Shown here piece by piece: positions 1 through 10,859 of a stretch of DNA of 64,000 nt. Location: the NCBI GenBank assembly GCA_050944035.1, contig JBMNQH010000003.1, positions 88,882-152,881 of the forward strand, written 5' to 3'. This DNA is from JBMNQH01 sp050944035. Lineage in GTDB: Bacteria; Bacillota; Clostridia; Oscillospirales; Oscillospiraceae. The position numbers and the translations under genes were made by a program. The notes below the pieces were generated by a model. It was not told the DNA's origin. It was given only the letters and a program-made list of their open reading frames with translations, and ran no database searches. Position 1 is the stretch's first letter. Each line of letters begins with the position of its first letter.

Positions 1-2588
<2,588 letters not shown>

Positions 2589-2668
2589 ATCATTAAATCC
2601 TTTCAAATTCGCCGGGGCCCATGATAATATATAATATATAAGGAAAAAATGCCCACTAGCAGAAATTT

Positions 2669-2697
2669 ATTATAGCAGATGTATTTTAGGATTGCAA
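2669..2697 (-). promoter_or_regulatory. sigma-A promoter of ppdK
   Basis: On the minus strand TTGCAA (2692-2697) is followed after 17 bp by TATAAT (2669-2674), about 80 bp upstream of the ppdK ATG. The -10 is a perfect consensus. Confidence 0.75.
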
Positions 2698-2780
2698 TAA
2701 TGGAAGCTCTTTCAGTCGCGTTTTGTGTCGTAGAAAACTCCTTTATTTATTTGGCCTTCTATGGATATTTTGACAGAAAA

Positions 2781-2820
2781 AACCACCTCTTAAACATTTT
2801 TTCTCGTTTAAGAGGTGGTT
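2781..2820 (-). terminator. rho-independent terminator of rny
   Basis: A perfect 15-bp stem (2781-2795 with 2806-2820) and a 10-nt loop are flanked by A-runs on one side and T-runs on the other, so it can work in both directions. It lies directly after the rny stop codon and upstream of the ppdK promoter. Confidence 0.9.
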
Positions 2821-2825
2821 TTTTC

Positions 2826-4382
2826 TTATTTTGCGTATTCCACAGCTTTGGTCTCACGCAGAACGTGAACCTTGATCTGACCAGGATAGGTCAGTTCGTC
2901 CTCAATCTTCTTTGCAATATCTCTCGCGAGAAGCGTCATCTGATCCTCGCTGATGTCCTCGGGTTTAACCATGACGCGAATCTCACGCCCCGCCTGAATT
3001 GCATAGCAACCGGCAATACCGGGGAAACTGCGTGGAATCTCTTCCAGCTTTTCCAGACGCTTGACATAGCTTTCAATGTTTTCACGGCGGGCACCGGGAC
3101 GCGCTGCAGAAATGGTATCCGCAGCCTGTACCAAGCAGGCAGTAATGGTGTTGGGCTCCACGTCGCCGTGGTGGGCATGGATTGCGTGGATAACTTCTTC
3201 GCTCTCTTTAAACTTTCGTGCGATATCTACGCCGATGGTAACATGGCTGCCCTCGACCTCATGGTCGATCGATTTGCCAATATCGTGGAGCAGACCGGCG
3301 CGTTTTGCGGTCGCAATATCCACTCCCAGTTCTGCCGCAAGCAGACCGGCAATGTGAGCAACTTCAATGGAATGCGCCAATACGTTCTGACCGTAGCTGG
3401 TTCGGTATTTCAGCCGACCCAGCAACTTGATGATTTCGGGATGCAGACCATGGATATTGGTCTCAAAGGTTGCCCGGTCGCCTTCCGACTTGATCGTGGC
3501 AGCCACTTCCTTCTGCGCTTTGGCCACGAGCTCTTCAATACGGGCAGGATGGATACGGCCATCCAGAATCAGCTTTTCCAGCGCAATACGTGCAACCTCA
3601 CGGCGAACCGGATCAAAGCTGGACAGTGTGATGGCTTCCGGTGTGTCGTCGATAATCAGATCGACACCGGTCAGCGTCTCGATGGAACGAATATTTCTTC
3701 CTTCTCGACCGATGATACGGCCTTTCATCTCGTCGTTGGGGAGGGGTACGACGGATACGGTGACTTCCGATGCATGATCGGCTGCACAGCGCTGGATAGC
3801 CAATGCGACCAAATCACGTGCACGGGCGTCGGCTTCTTCCTTTGCCTGATTTTCCAACTCTTTGACCTTCATTGCCATCTCATGCGTGACTTCAGATTCC
3901 AGATTGGAAAGCAGATAAGCTTTTGCCTCCTCCGCAGTATAACCGGAAATACGCTCCAGCGCTTCCATCTGCTCTTGTCTGATGCCCTGCACCTCAAGAA
4001 GATGCTCATCTGCCTCTGCGATTTTACGGGAAAGATTTTCGCTTTTTCTCTCCAGCGCATCGGTCTTTCTATCAAGAGTTTCCTCTTTTTGTTGCAATCT
4101 GCGTTCCTGTTTTTGAATTTCCGATCTGCGCTCTTTAATTTCGCGCTCGCTTTCCGTGCGGTTTCTGTGTATTTCTTCCTTTGCCTCCAAAAGAGTTTCC
4201 CGCTTCTTATTTTCGGCACTCTTAATGGATTCATTAATAATTCGCTTTGCTTCTTCCTCAGCGCTTGTAATCTCTCTCTCCGCAACACGTTTCCGATAGA
4301 AAACACCGAGGACAAAAGCTACGATAAATGCAACCAGGACAAAAATCCCAAAGATTACATACCATATTATAGACGTAGGCAT
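2826..4382 (-). CDS. rny: ribonuclease Y
   Basis: Membrane-anchored endoribonuclease that starts bulk mRNA decay in Firmicutes. The 518-aa product has an N-terminal membrane helix (WYVIFGIFVLVAFIVAFVLG), a long charged coiled coil (about residues 30-200), a KH domain with GRIIGREGRNIRSIE, and an HD domain with LLHDIGKSIDHE. The length is normal for the family. I chose the ATG at 4382 over one 21 nt upstream because the Shine-Dalgarno GGAGGTG overlaps the upstream ATG. A TTGACA-N17-TAAAAT promoter lies about 150 bp upstream and a strong terminator follows. YmdB, a partner of RNase Y in other Firmicutes, is encoded about 6.5 kb away here. Confidence 0.97.
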   Translation of the reverse strand: MPTSIIWYVIFGIFVLVAFIVAFVLGVFYRKRVAEREITSAEEEAKRIINESIKSAENKKRETLLEAKEEIHRNRTESEREIKERRSEIQKQERRLQQKEETLDRKTDALERKSENLSRKIAEADEHLLEVQGIRQEQMEALERISGYTAEEAKAYLLSNLESEVTHEMAMKVKELENQAKEEADARARDLVALAIQRCAADHASEVTVSVVPLPNDEMKGRIIGREGRNIRSIETLTGVDLIIDDTPEAITLSSFDPVRREVARIALEKLILDGRIHPARIEELVAKAQKEVAATIKSEGDRATFETNIHGLHPEIIKLLGRLKYRTSYGQNVLAHSIEVAHIAGLLAAELGVDIATAKRAGLLHDIGKSIDHEVEGSHVTIGVDIARKFKESEEVIHAIHAHHGDVEPNTITACLVQAADTISAARPGARRENIESYVKRLEKLEEIPRSFPGIAGCYAIQAGREIRVMVKPEDISEDQMTLLARDIAKKIEDELTYPGQIKVHVLRETKAVEYAK

Positions 4383-4533
4383 AGTAAGTAAACACACCTC
4401 CATTCTCTTTGAATTTTATGGTGTTTTGATTGCTTAGATTATTAAATTTCAAGGCGGGGTGTTGACCCCAAATCCGATTTTTAATAATACAGGAAAGGAA
4501 ACTTCCCCCAGTTTCCTAACTATTATCCAAATT

Positions 4534-4562
4534 ATTTTAACGTACCCACTGATGGATGTCAA
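4534..4562 (-). promoter_or_regulatory. sigma-A promoter of rny
   Basis: Minus-strand TTGACA (4557-4562), a 17-bp spacer and TAAAAT (4534-4539) lie between the groEL terminator and the rny start. Confidence 0.7.
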
Positions 4563-4637
4563 GGAGAAAACCGTCGCGCCGGCTGTGGCTATCCGGATAG
4601 AAAACTACAAGAAATTCAGTAAAAGACTGCAAAAAAC

Positions 4638-4669
4638 AAGGTGTCCGCTCTTTTCAGAACGGACACCTT
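4638..4669 (-). terminator. terminator of groESL
   Basis: A 10-bp stem AAGGTGTCCG/CGGACACCTT (4638-4647 with 4660-4669) with a T-rich tail on the minus strand, about 40 nt past the groEL stop codon. Confidence 0.85.
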
Positions 4670-4707
4670 TTTATCAGTTTAGAGGAGATATTACGGGTTA
4701 CGAAATC

Positions 4708-6336
4708 TTAGTACATACCGCCCATGTCACCGCCGGGCATCGGGGCAGGAGGATTCTTCTCCGGCAGATCCGCAACCAGAGACTCTGTGGTCAGAACCAT
4801 GGATGCAACAGATGCTGCATTTTCCAGTGCACTGCGGCAAACCTTGGTCGGGTCTACAATGCCTGCTGCGATCATGTCGCCATAGACTTCATTTGCTGCG
4901 TCAAATCCAAAGGCAACATTGCCATCGGCCTTGATCTTATCGAGAATAACTGCGCCTTCCAGACCAGCATTGGCTGCGATTTGACGGATGGGTGCTTCCA
5001 GTGCTCTTGCGACAATTACCGCACCGGTCTTTTCGTCGCCTTCCAGTGCTTCTGCGGCTGCGTCAGCTGCCTTGGAAGCGATGACATAAGCAGTACCGCC
5101 ACCAGCTACAATGCCCTCTTCCACAGCAGCGCGGGTTGCATTCAGTGCATCCTCAATGCGCAGTTTCTTTTCCTTCATCTCGGTTTCGGTTGCAGCGCCG
5201 ACCTTGATAACGGCAACGCCGCCAGCCAGCTTTGCCAGACGCTCGTTGAGCTTTTCCTTATCGTATTCGGAGGTGGTGACCTCGATCATGTTGTGAATCT
5301 GGGCAACACGGTCTGCGATTTCATTGGAATCGCCTGCGCCGTCGACGATGGTTGTGGTTTCCTTGGTGACCTTAACCTGATGTGCATGGCCCAGCAGACT
5401 AATATCAGCATCCTTGAGATCCATACCAAGCTCAGAGGAGATGACCTGGCCGCCGGTCAGAATTGCGATATCCTGCAGCATTTCCTTCCGTCTGTCACCA
5501 AATCCAGGTGCCTTGACACAAACGCAGGTAAAGGTGCCGCGCAGTTTGTTCAGAATGATGGTTGCCAGTGCTTCGCCTTCCACATCTTCTGCAATGATGA
5601 CGAGCTTTCTGCCGGCCTGTACAACCTGCTCCAGAACAGGCAGGATTTCCTGGATATTGCTGATCTTCTTATCGGTAATCAGAAGGTAAGCGTCGTCGAT
5701 GACCGCTTCCATCTTTTCATTGTCGGTCACCATGTAAGGTGTGATATAGCCGCGGTCGAACTGCATGCCTTCTACAACTTCACTGTAGGTCTCTGCGGTC
5801 TTGGATTCCTCAACGGTGATAACGCCGTTCTGAGAAACCTTTTCCATTGCCTCTGCAATCAGTTTGCCGATCACTTCGTCACCGGAAGAGACAGCGCCAA
5901 CACGGGCGATATCACCGCTGCCGCTGACGGGCTGGGAGTTGCTGCGGATCTGTGCAACTGCAGCTGCGGTTGCCTTCTGGATACCACGGCGCATTACCAT
6001 GGGATTGGCGCCGGCTGCGACGTTCTTCAGACCTTCGCGAATCATTGCCTGTGCCAGAACAGTTGCACTGGTGGTACCGTCACCGGCGATGTCGTTGGTC
6101 TTGGTCGAGACTTCGCGGATCAGCTGGGCACCCATGTTTTCAAACGGGTCTTCCAGTTCCACTTCCTTTGCGATGGTAACACCATCGTTGGTGATCAGCG
6201 GGCTGCCGAACTTTCTATCGAGAACCACATTGCGGCCCTTGGGACCCAGTGTAATTTTTACGGTATCTGCAAGCTGGTCGACACCGCGCTCCAGCGCTCT
6301 GCGTGCTTCCTCGCCATATACGATCTGTTTTGCCAT
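4708..6336 (-). CDS. groEL: chaperonin GroEL (Hsp60)
   Basis: ATP-driven 14-mer folding chamber that works with GroES in the cytoplasm. The 542-aa product begins MAKQIVYGEEARRALERGV and has the conserved KITLGPKGRNVVLD, the ATP-site NDGVTIAKE and DGTTSATVLA, and the C-terminal Gly/Met tail PMPGGDMGGMY. The length is standard. A GGAGG site lies before the ATG. It is the second gene of the groES-groEL operon, with a 49-nt gap, controlled by the CIRCE operators upstream and ended by the terminator at 4638-4669. Confidence 0.99.
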   Translation of the reverse strand: MAKQIVYGEEARRALERGVDQLADTVKITLGPKGRNVVLDRKFGSPLITNDGVTIAKEVELEDPFENMGAQLIREVSTKTNDIAGDGTTSATVLAQAMIREGLKNVAAGANPMVMRRGIQKATAAAVAQIRSNSQPVSGSGDIARVGAVSSGDEVIGKLIAEAMEKVSQNGVITVEESKTAETYSEVVEGMQFDRGYITPYMVTDNEKMEAVIDDAYLLITDKKISNIQEILPVLEQVVQAGRKLVIIAEDVEGEALATIILNKLRGTFTCVCVKAPGFGDRRKEMLQDIAILTGGQVISSELGMDLKDADISLLGHAHQVKVTKETTTIVDGAGDSNEIADRVAQIHNMIEVTTSEYDKEKLNERLAKLAGGVAVIKVGAATETEMKEKKLRIEDALNATRAAVEEGIVAGGGTAYVIASKAADAAAEALEGDEKTGAVIVARALEAPIRQIAANAGLEGAVILDKIKADGNVAFGFDAANEVYGDMIAAGIVDPTKVCRSALENAASVASMVLTTESLVADLPEKNPPAPMPGGDMGGMY

Positions 6337-6385
6337 AATAAAAATACCTCCAATTTGTTGGAATCGAAACCCGGCTGTATGCCGT

Positions 6386-6670
6386 TTACTCTACTACTGC
6401 CAGAATGTCATTCTGACGAACAATGATCAGTTCCTCGCCGTCAATTTTGACGTGCGTACCGCTGTACTTTCCGGTGATAACTTTGTCGCCGGCCTTGACT
6501 TCCATCTTTACTTCGTTGCCGTCGACAATACCGCCAGGACCGACAACGACGACTTCGTACACTTCGGGCTTTTCCTGTGCTGCGGAAGTGAGGATGATAC
6601 CGCTCTTGGTTTTTTCCTCTGCCTCGACCTGCTTGATAACAACTCTGTCTGCTAAGGGTTTGAGTTTCAT
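6386..6670 (-). CDS. groES: co-chaperonin GroES (Hsp10)
   Basis: Lid of the GroEL chamber. The 94-aa product begins MKLKPLADRVVIKQVE and contains the mobile-loop region (EEKTKSGIILTSAAQEKP) and GKYSGTHVKIDGEEL. I chose the ATG at 6670 because AGGAGG lies 8 nt upstream and because it gives the normal GroES length; an in-frame ATG at 6724 would add an untypical extension. First gene of the heat-shock operon. Confidence 0.98.
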   Translation of the reverse strand: MKLKPLADRVVIKQVEAEEKTKSGIILTSAAQEKPEVYEVVVVGPGGIVDGNEVKMEVKAGDKVITGKYSGTHVKIDGEELIIVRQNDILAVVE

Positions 6671-6717
6671 AGTATTACCTCCTAATATATGGAACAGTGT
6701 GATTGATATACAAAACC

Positions 6718-6767
6718 TTAGCACTTAGAAGCTCTAAGTGCTAGCACTCAAAGTCATCGAGTGCTAA
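6718..6767 (-). promoter_or_regulatory. two overlapping CIRCE operators (HrcA sites)
   Basis: Two inverted repeats with the 9-N9-9 geometry of CIRCE lie head to tail. The promoter-proximal copy is CTAGCACTC-N9-GAGTGCTAA (6741-6767), one base from consensus. The second is TTAGCACTT-N9-AAGTGCTAG (6718-6744), and the two share CTAG. Both lie downstream of the -10 in the groES leader. HrcA binding to CIRCE is established; the double site is read directly from sequence. Confidence 0.93.
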
Positions 6768-6778
6768 TTACAGTGTTT

Positions 6779-6807
6779 ATAATAATCCATTGATTTCCTT
6801 TTTGCAA
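6779..6807 (-). promoter_or_regulatory. sigma-A promoter of groESL
   Basis: Minus-strand TTGCAA (6802-6807), 17-bp spacer, TATTAT (6779-6784). The promoter-proximal CIRCE starts 12 bp downstream of the -10, as expected for repression of initiation. Confidence 0.75.
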
Positions 6808-7144
6808 GCCCTATTTTCAAAAAATTAGGGGGAAATTTTATTTTTTTCCAACATTACCGGAATTTAACTCCGGATACATGGTAAAATCATAAAATTTCTA
6901 TAAAAATCTTGTTTTTGCTTTCCTTTTAATCGAAAAATTTTGTCTGATTTTCTGTTATTCTTTAAAGATCAAATTTTATACTTTTTCAGTGTATCCTTTT
7001 TCCTGTTCAAATATTCCCTGTTTCTTCCACCTGGAAAATCTGATTTTTCTCTGTCATTCCCATAGAACAAATACAACCGTAAAACCAGCTGCACCACGGT
7101 CTTACGGTTATAATCTATTTGATTTCACTCTTCTTTATCAAAAA
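6808..7144. other. AT-rich intergenic region, no confident gene
   Basis: About 340 bp rich in T-runs. The only structure I see is an imperfect hairpin, AACCGTAA (7075-7082) against TTACGGTT (7102-7109), without a good T-tract. It could mark the 3' end of the small minus-strand ORF at 7145-7354. Confidence 0.4.
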
Positions 7145-7354
7145 TTACAGCACATGGCTGGATTCCTCTGTCAAACTCCGGTTTGGAAGGATTGCAATGG
7201 CAGTCATACAGAGTATAGCAAGAAAAAATCCCATTACTGCCGCGGGCCAGCATTTCCATAAGGTACAGTGTTGCTCTGTGCCCCGCAAGTATACCGCTTC
7301 TATTCGATCTTCCGCTATAAAATGCAGTGTCCTTGCCCCACAGCTTCTTTTCAC
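7145..7354 (-). CDS. small single-pass membrane protein, unknown
   Basis: A 69-aa ORF with a GTG start at 7354. It is supported by a strong GGAGGA site 7 nt upstream and by one clear hydrophobic helix (AAVMGFFLAILCMTAIAILP) at about residues 38-57. The N-terminal half is polar and Cys/His-containing; the C-terminal tail is short. I recognise no family. It stands alone in a long AT-rich intergenic region, and no convincing promoter is visible. It could be a real small membrane peptide or a remnant of a decayed gene; the Shine-Dalgarno is the main argument for reality. Confidence 0.4.
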   Translation of the reverse strand: MKRSCGARTLHFIAEDRIEAVYLRGTEQHCTLWKCWPAAVMGFFLAILCMTAIAILPNRSLTEESSHVL

Positions 7355-7653
7355 GTTGCATTCCTCCAGATAGATATGATTTATATATGCCTTGGCATTC
7401 GATCAGTCTCTACAAAGGCAAACTCCAATATATCCAGTATGGCCCAATGGTCTTAGGATCATCCATAGCCTAAGATCTTCTCTTTTTTCGGTAAAAATAT
7501 CCTTAATCTTATACATTTAAATTCTATCGTAAAGTCCTGCAAAAGTTTTCAGTGGCAATCGAGAACCTGAGGGGTATTTCTTATCTGTACTGCTTTACAA
7601 AGACACGCTAAAGACTTTGTTCTTTAGGTTGTATCTGAAAAGACTACAATACC

Positions 7654-7683
7654 TTGACAAGTGCCTGATTGGAACCATATACT
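7654..7683 (+). promoter_or_regulatory. sigma-A promoter of the EamA permease gene
   Basis: TTGACA (7654-7659), 18-bp spacer, TATACT (7678-7683), about 37 bp before the chosen TTG start. Confidence 0.7.
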
Positions 7684-7719
7684 ACCAGATATCAGACCAG
7701 AAACCGAGGAGTGATACAC

Positions 7720-8622
7720 TTGAAACTAAAAAATCTCCGCATTGCAAGAGGCAAACTAATCGTTGCCATGGCCATCTGGGGTACCATCAGTCTGTTCGTC
7801 AAACAAATCTCCATGCCATCCGCCGAAATTGCGCTGTTTCGCGCTGTCATCGCCATTGCTATCCTGCTGGTATTCAAACGCGTCACAGATGGACGGTTTT
7901 CTATTCCAAATCTTCGCAGCGAATGGATTCCGTTGCTGCTGTCCGGCGCGGCGATGGGTGCCAATTGGGTTCTGTTGTTTGAGGCCTATCGCTACACCAC
8001 GGTTTCCGTCGCAACACTGAGTTATTATTTTGCGCCGGTTCTGGTCATGGTGCTGAGTCCAGTTCTATTCCATGAGCACAGCTCCTGGAAACAGCGGCTT
8101 TGCTTTCTTTTCTCCACCATCGGCCTGGTTCTCGTCGTCAATGTGGGTCAGATCTCTCTGGGCGACCGGAATCTGACTGGGATTCTTCTGGGACTCGGCG
8201 CGGCCGGCTGCTATGCCGGCGTGATGCTGCTCAACAAATTCTGCAAACGCGTCGGTGGCATCGACCGCACCATCATTCAGTTTGTATCGGCTGGCACGGT
8301 TCTCCTGGTTTATATCCTTTTCACTTCCGGCATCACCATCTCTTCGCTGGATCACACCGGGTTGCTGAACCTGTTAATTCTCGGCACCATTCACACCGGA
8401 TTTTCTTACTGTCTGTTTTTTACTGCCGTCAAAGAACTGCCGGGACAGGAATCCGCCATTCTCAGTTATATAGACCCCTTTGTTTCCATTCTGGTTTCCG
8501 TATTCCTTCTGCACGAGAAGATGACAGGACTGCAATGCATTGGCGGGGCTTTGATTCTGGGATTCACCCTGCTCAACGAACTGGACGTCGAACTTTCAAA
8601 GAAATCAACAATCAAAGAATAA
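7720..8622 (+). CDS. EamA/DMT-family permease
   Basis: Drug/metabolite-transporter family membrane protein of 300 aa with about ten hydrophobic segments arranged as two EamA repeats. The first repeat shows VAMAIWGTISLFVK near the N-terminus and EAYRYTTVSVATLSYYFAPV; the second ends with LSYIDPFVSILVS. Such proteins export or exchange small metabolites; the substrate is unknown. I chose the TTG at 7720 because GAGGAGTG lies just upstream, whereas an in-frame ATG at 7669 falls in the promoter. Monocistronic, with its own promoter and a strong terminator. Confidence 0.9.
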   Translation: MKLKNLRIARGKLIVAMAIWGTISLFVKQISMPSAEIALFRAVIAIAILLVFKRVTDGRFSIPNLRSEWIPLLLSGAAMGANWVLLFEAYRYTTVSVATLSYYFAPVLVMVLSPVLFHEHSSWKQRLCFLFSTIGLVLVVNVGQISLGDRNLTGILLGLGAAGCYAGVMLLNKFCKRVGGIDRTIIQFVSAGTVLLVYILFTSGITISSLDHTGLLNLLILGTIHTGFSYCLFFTAVKELPGQESAILSYIDPFVSILVSVFLLHEKMTGLQCIGGALILGFTLLNELDVELSKKSTIKE

Positions 8623-8631
8623 AAAGTGGAA

Positions 8632-8665
8632 AAGCCGGCGCCTACAAGCATGTAGGCGCCGGCTT
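8632..8665. terminator. bidirectional terminator
   Basis: A 15-bp GC-rich stem (8632-8646 with 8651-8665), a 4-nt loop and flanking A/T runs sit between the convergent EamA gene and the RNA methyltransferase gene. Confidence 0.93.
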
Positions 8666-8670
8666 TTCTT

Positions 8671-9783
8671 CTAAAAGTACATATACAATTCACATTTTAT
8701 CATACCGTTGTACAATTTCCGTTTTTTATCCGCAGTCCGTCCAAAAGTACGTTCAAATTCCGTGTGCGAGGACAAAATGTACTGCTTCCAACCAGAACAG
8801 TTCCGGACCGCCGCACCAAAGCCACGGTACAGATCCTCCGCTTCCCGCTTCTCCATTAGACGCTCCCCATAAGGCGGATTGGTCACCAGGACGCCGTCCG
8901 TGGTCTGTCGGTCAAACTGCATGGCATCGGCTACGGCAAATTCAATCACATCCTCCACCCCGGCACGCTGGGCGTTCTGCCGCGCCATGGCCACGGCCTT
9001 CGGATCAATGTCCGAGGCAAAAATGCGGTAGTCGCCGGAAAACTCTTTTGATCTGGCCTCCAGCCGTGCGGTACGAAACCAGTCTGTGTCTACCCAGTCC
9101 CAACGCTCCGCCGCAAATTTTCGTTGGATACCCGGCGCACGATTCTTTGCGGCCAACGCCGCCTCGATGGCGATCGTACCACTTCCGCAGAACGGATCAC
9201 AGAATTCTCCGCGGCCGCGATACCGGGCAAACCGCACCATGGCCGCCGCCAGCGTTTCGCGCAGCGGTGCGGTGACATGCGCCGGCCGATAGCCGCGTTT
9301 GTGCAGCCCCGCTCCGGTGGTATCCAGATAGATGGACACCTGATCTTTCATAATGGCAAACTGAATCTGATACAGCGCACCGGTTTCCTCGAACCAGCTC
9401 TGACAGTACTTGCCCTTCAGCCGCTCCACCACGGCTTTTTTAATGATCTTCTGGCAGTCCGGGATTGAGTGCAATGCAGAGTTCAAACTGTGGCCCTTGA
9501 CCGGGAACGCACCGTCGCGTGGGACAAACCGCTCCCAGGGCAGTGCCTTGACGCCCTCAAACAGCCCATCGAAGGTCGTGGCCTCAAACTGAGCCAACTC
9601 CAACAGGACACGCTCTCCAAACCGGATGCCGATGTTGGCCTTTGCCATCGCCGCCGCATCTCCACAAAAGCGGACACGGCCATTTTCCGGCGCAACCTGC
9701 TCCATCCCCATGCGGCGCAGCTCCTCGCCAAGCGGACCTTCCAGACCGAACAGGCACGGCACGCAGTATGTTTGCTTTTCCAT
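8671..9783 (-). CDS. THUMP-domain class I SAM-dependent RNA methyltransferase
   Basis: A 370-aa protein of the RlmL/YpsC type (COG0116), predicted to methylate a guanine in 23S rRNA. The N-terminus (MEKQTYCVPCLFGLEGPLGEELR) and residues to about 165 form the ferredoxin-like plus THUMP RNA-binding part. The methyltransferase core follows, with GYRPAHVTAPLRETLAA, DPFCGSGTIAIEAA (SAM-binding) and the catalytic-type motif TNPPYGERL. Third gene of the minus-strand run ymdB-aroC-this gene, 53 nt after aroC, and ends at the terminator at 8632-8665. Position specificity cannot be told from the sequence. Confidence 0.92.
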   Translation of the reverse strand: MEKQTYCVPCLFGLEGPLGEELRRMGMEQVAPENGRVRFCGDAAAMAKANIGIRFGERVLLELAQFEATTFDGLFEGVKALPWERFVPRDGAFPVKGHSLNSALHSIPDCQKIIKKAVVERLKGKYCQSWFEETGALYQIQFAIMKDQVSIYLDTTGAGLHKRGYRPAHVTAPLRETLAAAMVRFARYRGRGEFCDPFCGSGTIAIEAALAAKNRAPGIQRKFAAERWDWVDTDWFRTARLEARSKEFSGDYRIFASDIDPKAVAMARQNAQRAGVEDVIEFAVADAMQFDRQTTDGVLVTNPPYGERLMEKREAEDLYRGFGAAVRNCSGWKQYILSSHTEFERTFGRTADKKRKLYNGMIKCELYMYF

Positions 9784-9836
9784 TCTATGATTCCTTCCTC
9801 GTTTGACCGGGTATTTTTTCCCGGTCGTTTTTCTGT

Positions 9837-10829
9837 CTAATCTTCCATTGCATCCAGAATACAGAATGCAAGCACGGCTTCCGCAGCCGGGATCGTACGC
9901 GGCGCTAGGCAGGGATCAAAACGACCCACGCTTGAAATCGTCGTGTTGCGCATCGTTTTGAGATCCACGGTATCCTGCATCCGGGTAATCGACGGCGTGG
10001 GCCGTAGAGCAACGCGCACCACAAGCGGCATCCCGTTCGTAATCCCGCCGTTTAGACCGCCCGCATGATTTGTTTCGGTAAAAATGTTGTCGCCCTCAAT
10101 GCGGATCGGGTCATTGGCAATGCTGCCGCGCAGCGCAGCAACACCAAAGCCGCTGCCAAAGGCTACACCGGCCACGCCCGGCACAACGCACATCATGGCG
10201 CTGATCCGACTTTCCATACTCTCGAAAAACAGACCGCCCAGTCCGGCAGGAACCCCCGTCGCTGTACACCGGATGACGCTGCCCACGGAATCGCCGCGGG
10301 AACGCGCCTGCAAAATTTCCTTCCGCATATGATAATCAAGTCCCTTGCCTCTGGCTTCCCCGACCTGGATGATACTGGACTCCAGACTGATACCCCGGCG
10401 CTCCAGAATCTGCCGGCAGACACCGCCGGCGAGCTCGATGGCCGTCAGGATGCGCTCACCATAGGCACCGTCACCGCGGGCATCGGCAAAGCCCTGATAC
10501 CGCAGGCGGGACGTAATATCCGGATGCCCCGGACGCGGCAGATTCGGTCTGGGCGCAGGCCACTCCGTCTTACTGTTCTGTACGGTGACGCAAAGCGGCG
10601 CACCCGTTGTTTTCCCATCCAGAATCCCGCTCAAAATGGCGGGGGCTTCGGGATCGAATTTACGGCCGCTCAGCTCGGCCGCAGCCTCGTTTCCAGTCTC
10701 CAGCACCGCACACAGCGCCGCCTGGTCAATCTCCTCGCCGCAGGGCAGCCCGTCCAGAACAACGCCGACAGCCGCCCCGCCGGCCTCGCCAAAAATACTG
10801 AGTTGCAAAGCATGTCCAAAAGTATTCAA
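9837..10829 (-). CDS. aroC: chorismate synthase, divergent
   Basis: Last shikimate-pathway enzyme (EPSP to chorismate, reduced FMN cofactor). The 330-aa product keeps the family scaffold: RPGHPD with its His at about residue 102, GDSVGSVI, NHAGGLNGGITNG, RPTPSI and VGRFDPCLAPR. The normally invariant N-terminal GESHG reads GEAGG (residues 14-18), so a catalytically important His is absent, and GSE in the GSENND region reads GSI. The protein is shorter than the usual 350-390 aa. The start is a TTG with AGGAG 8 nt upstream. It lies between ymdB and the RNA methyltransferase, not with other aro genes. Family membership is clear; full activity is not. Confidence 0.9.
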   Translation of the reverse strand: MNTFGHALQLSIFGEAGGAAVGVVLDGLPCGEEIDQAALCAVLETGNEAAAELSGRKFDPEAPAILSGILDGKTTGAPLCVTVQNSKTEWPAPRPNLPRPGHPDITSRLRYQGFADARGDGAYGERILTAIELAGGVCRQILERRGISLESSIIQVGEARGKGLDYHMRKEILQARSRGDSVGSVIRCTATGVPAGLGGLFFESMESRISAMMCVVPGVAGVAFGSGFGVAALRGSIANDPIRIEGDNIFTETNHAGGLNGGITNGMPLVVRVALRPTPSITRMQDTVDLKTMRNTTISSVGRFDPCLAPRTIPAAEAVLAFCILDAMED

Positions 10830-10859
10830 TGGTCCGGCTCCTCTCTAATCTCTCTTTCT

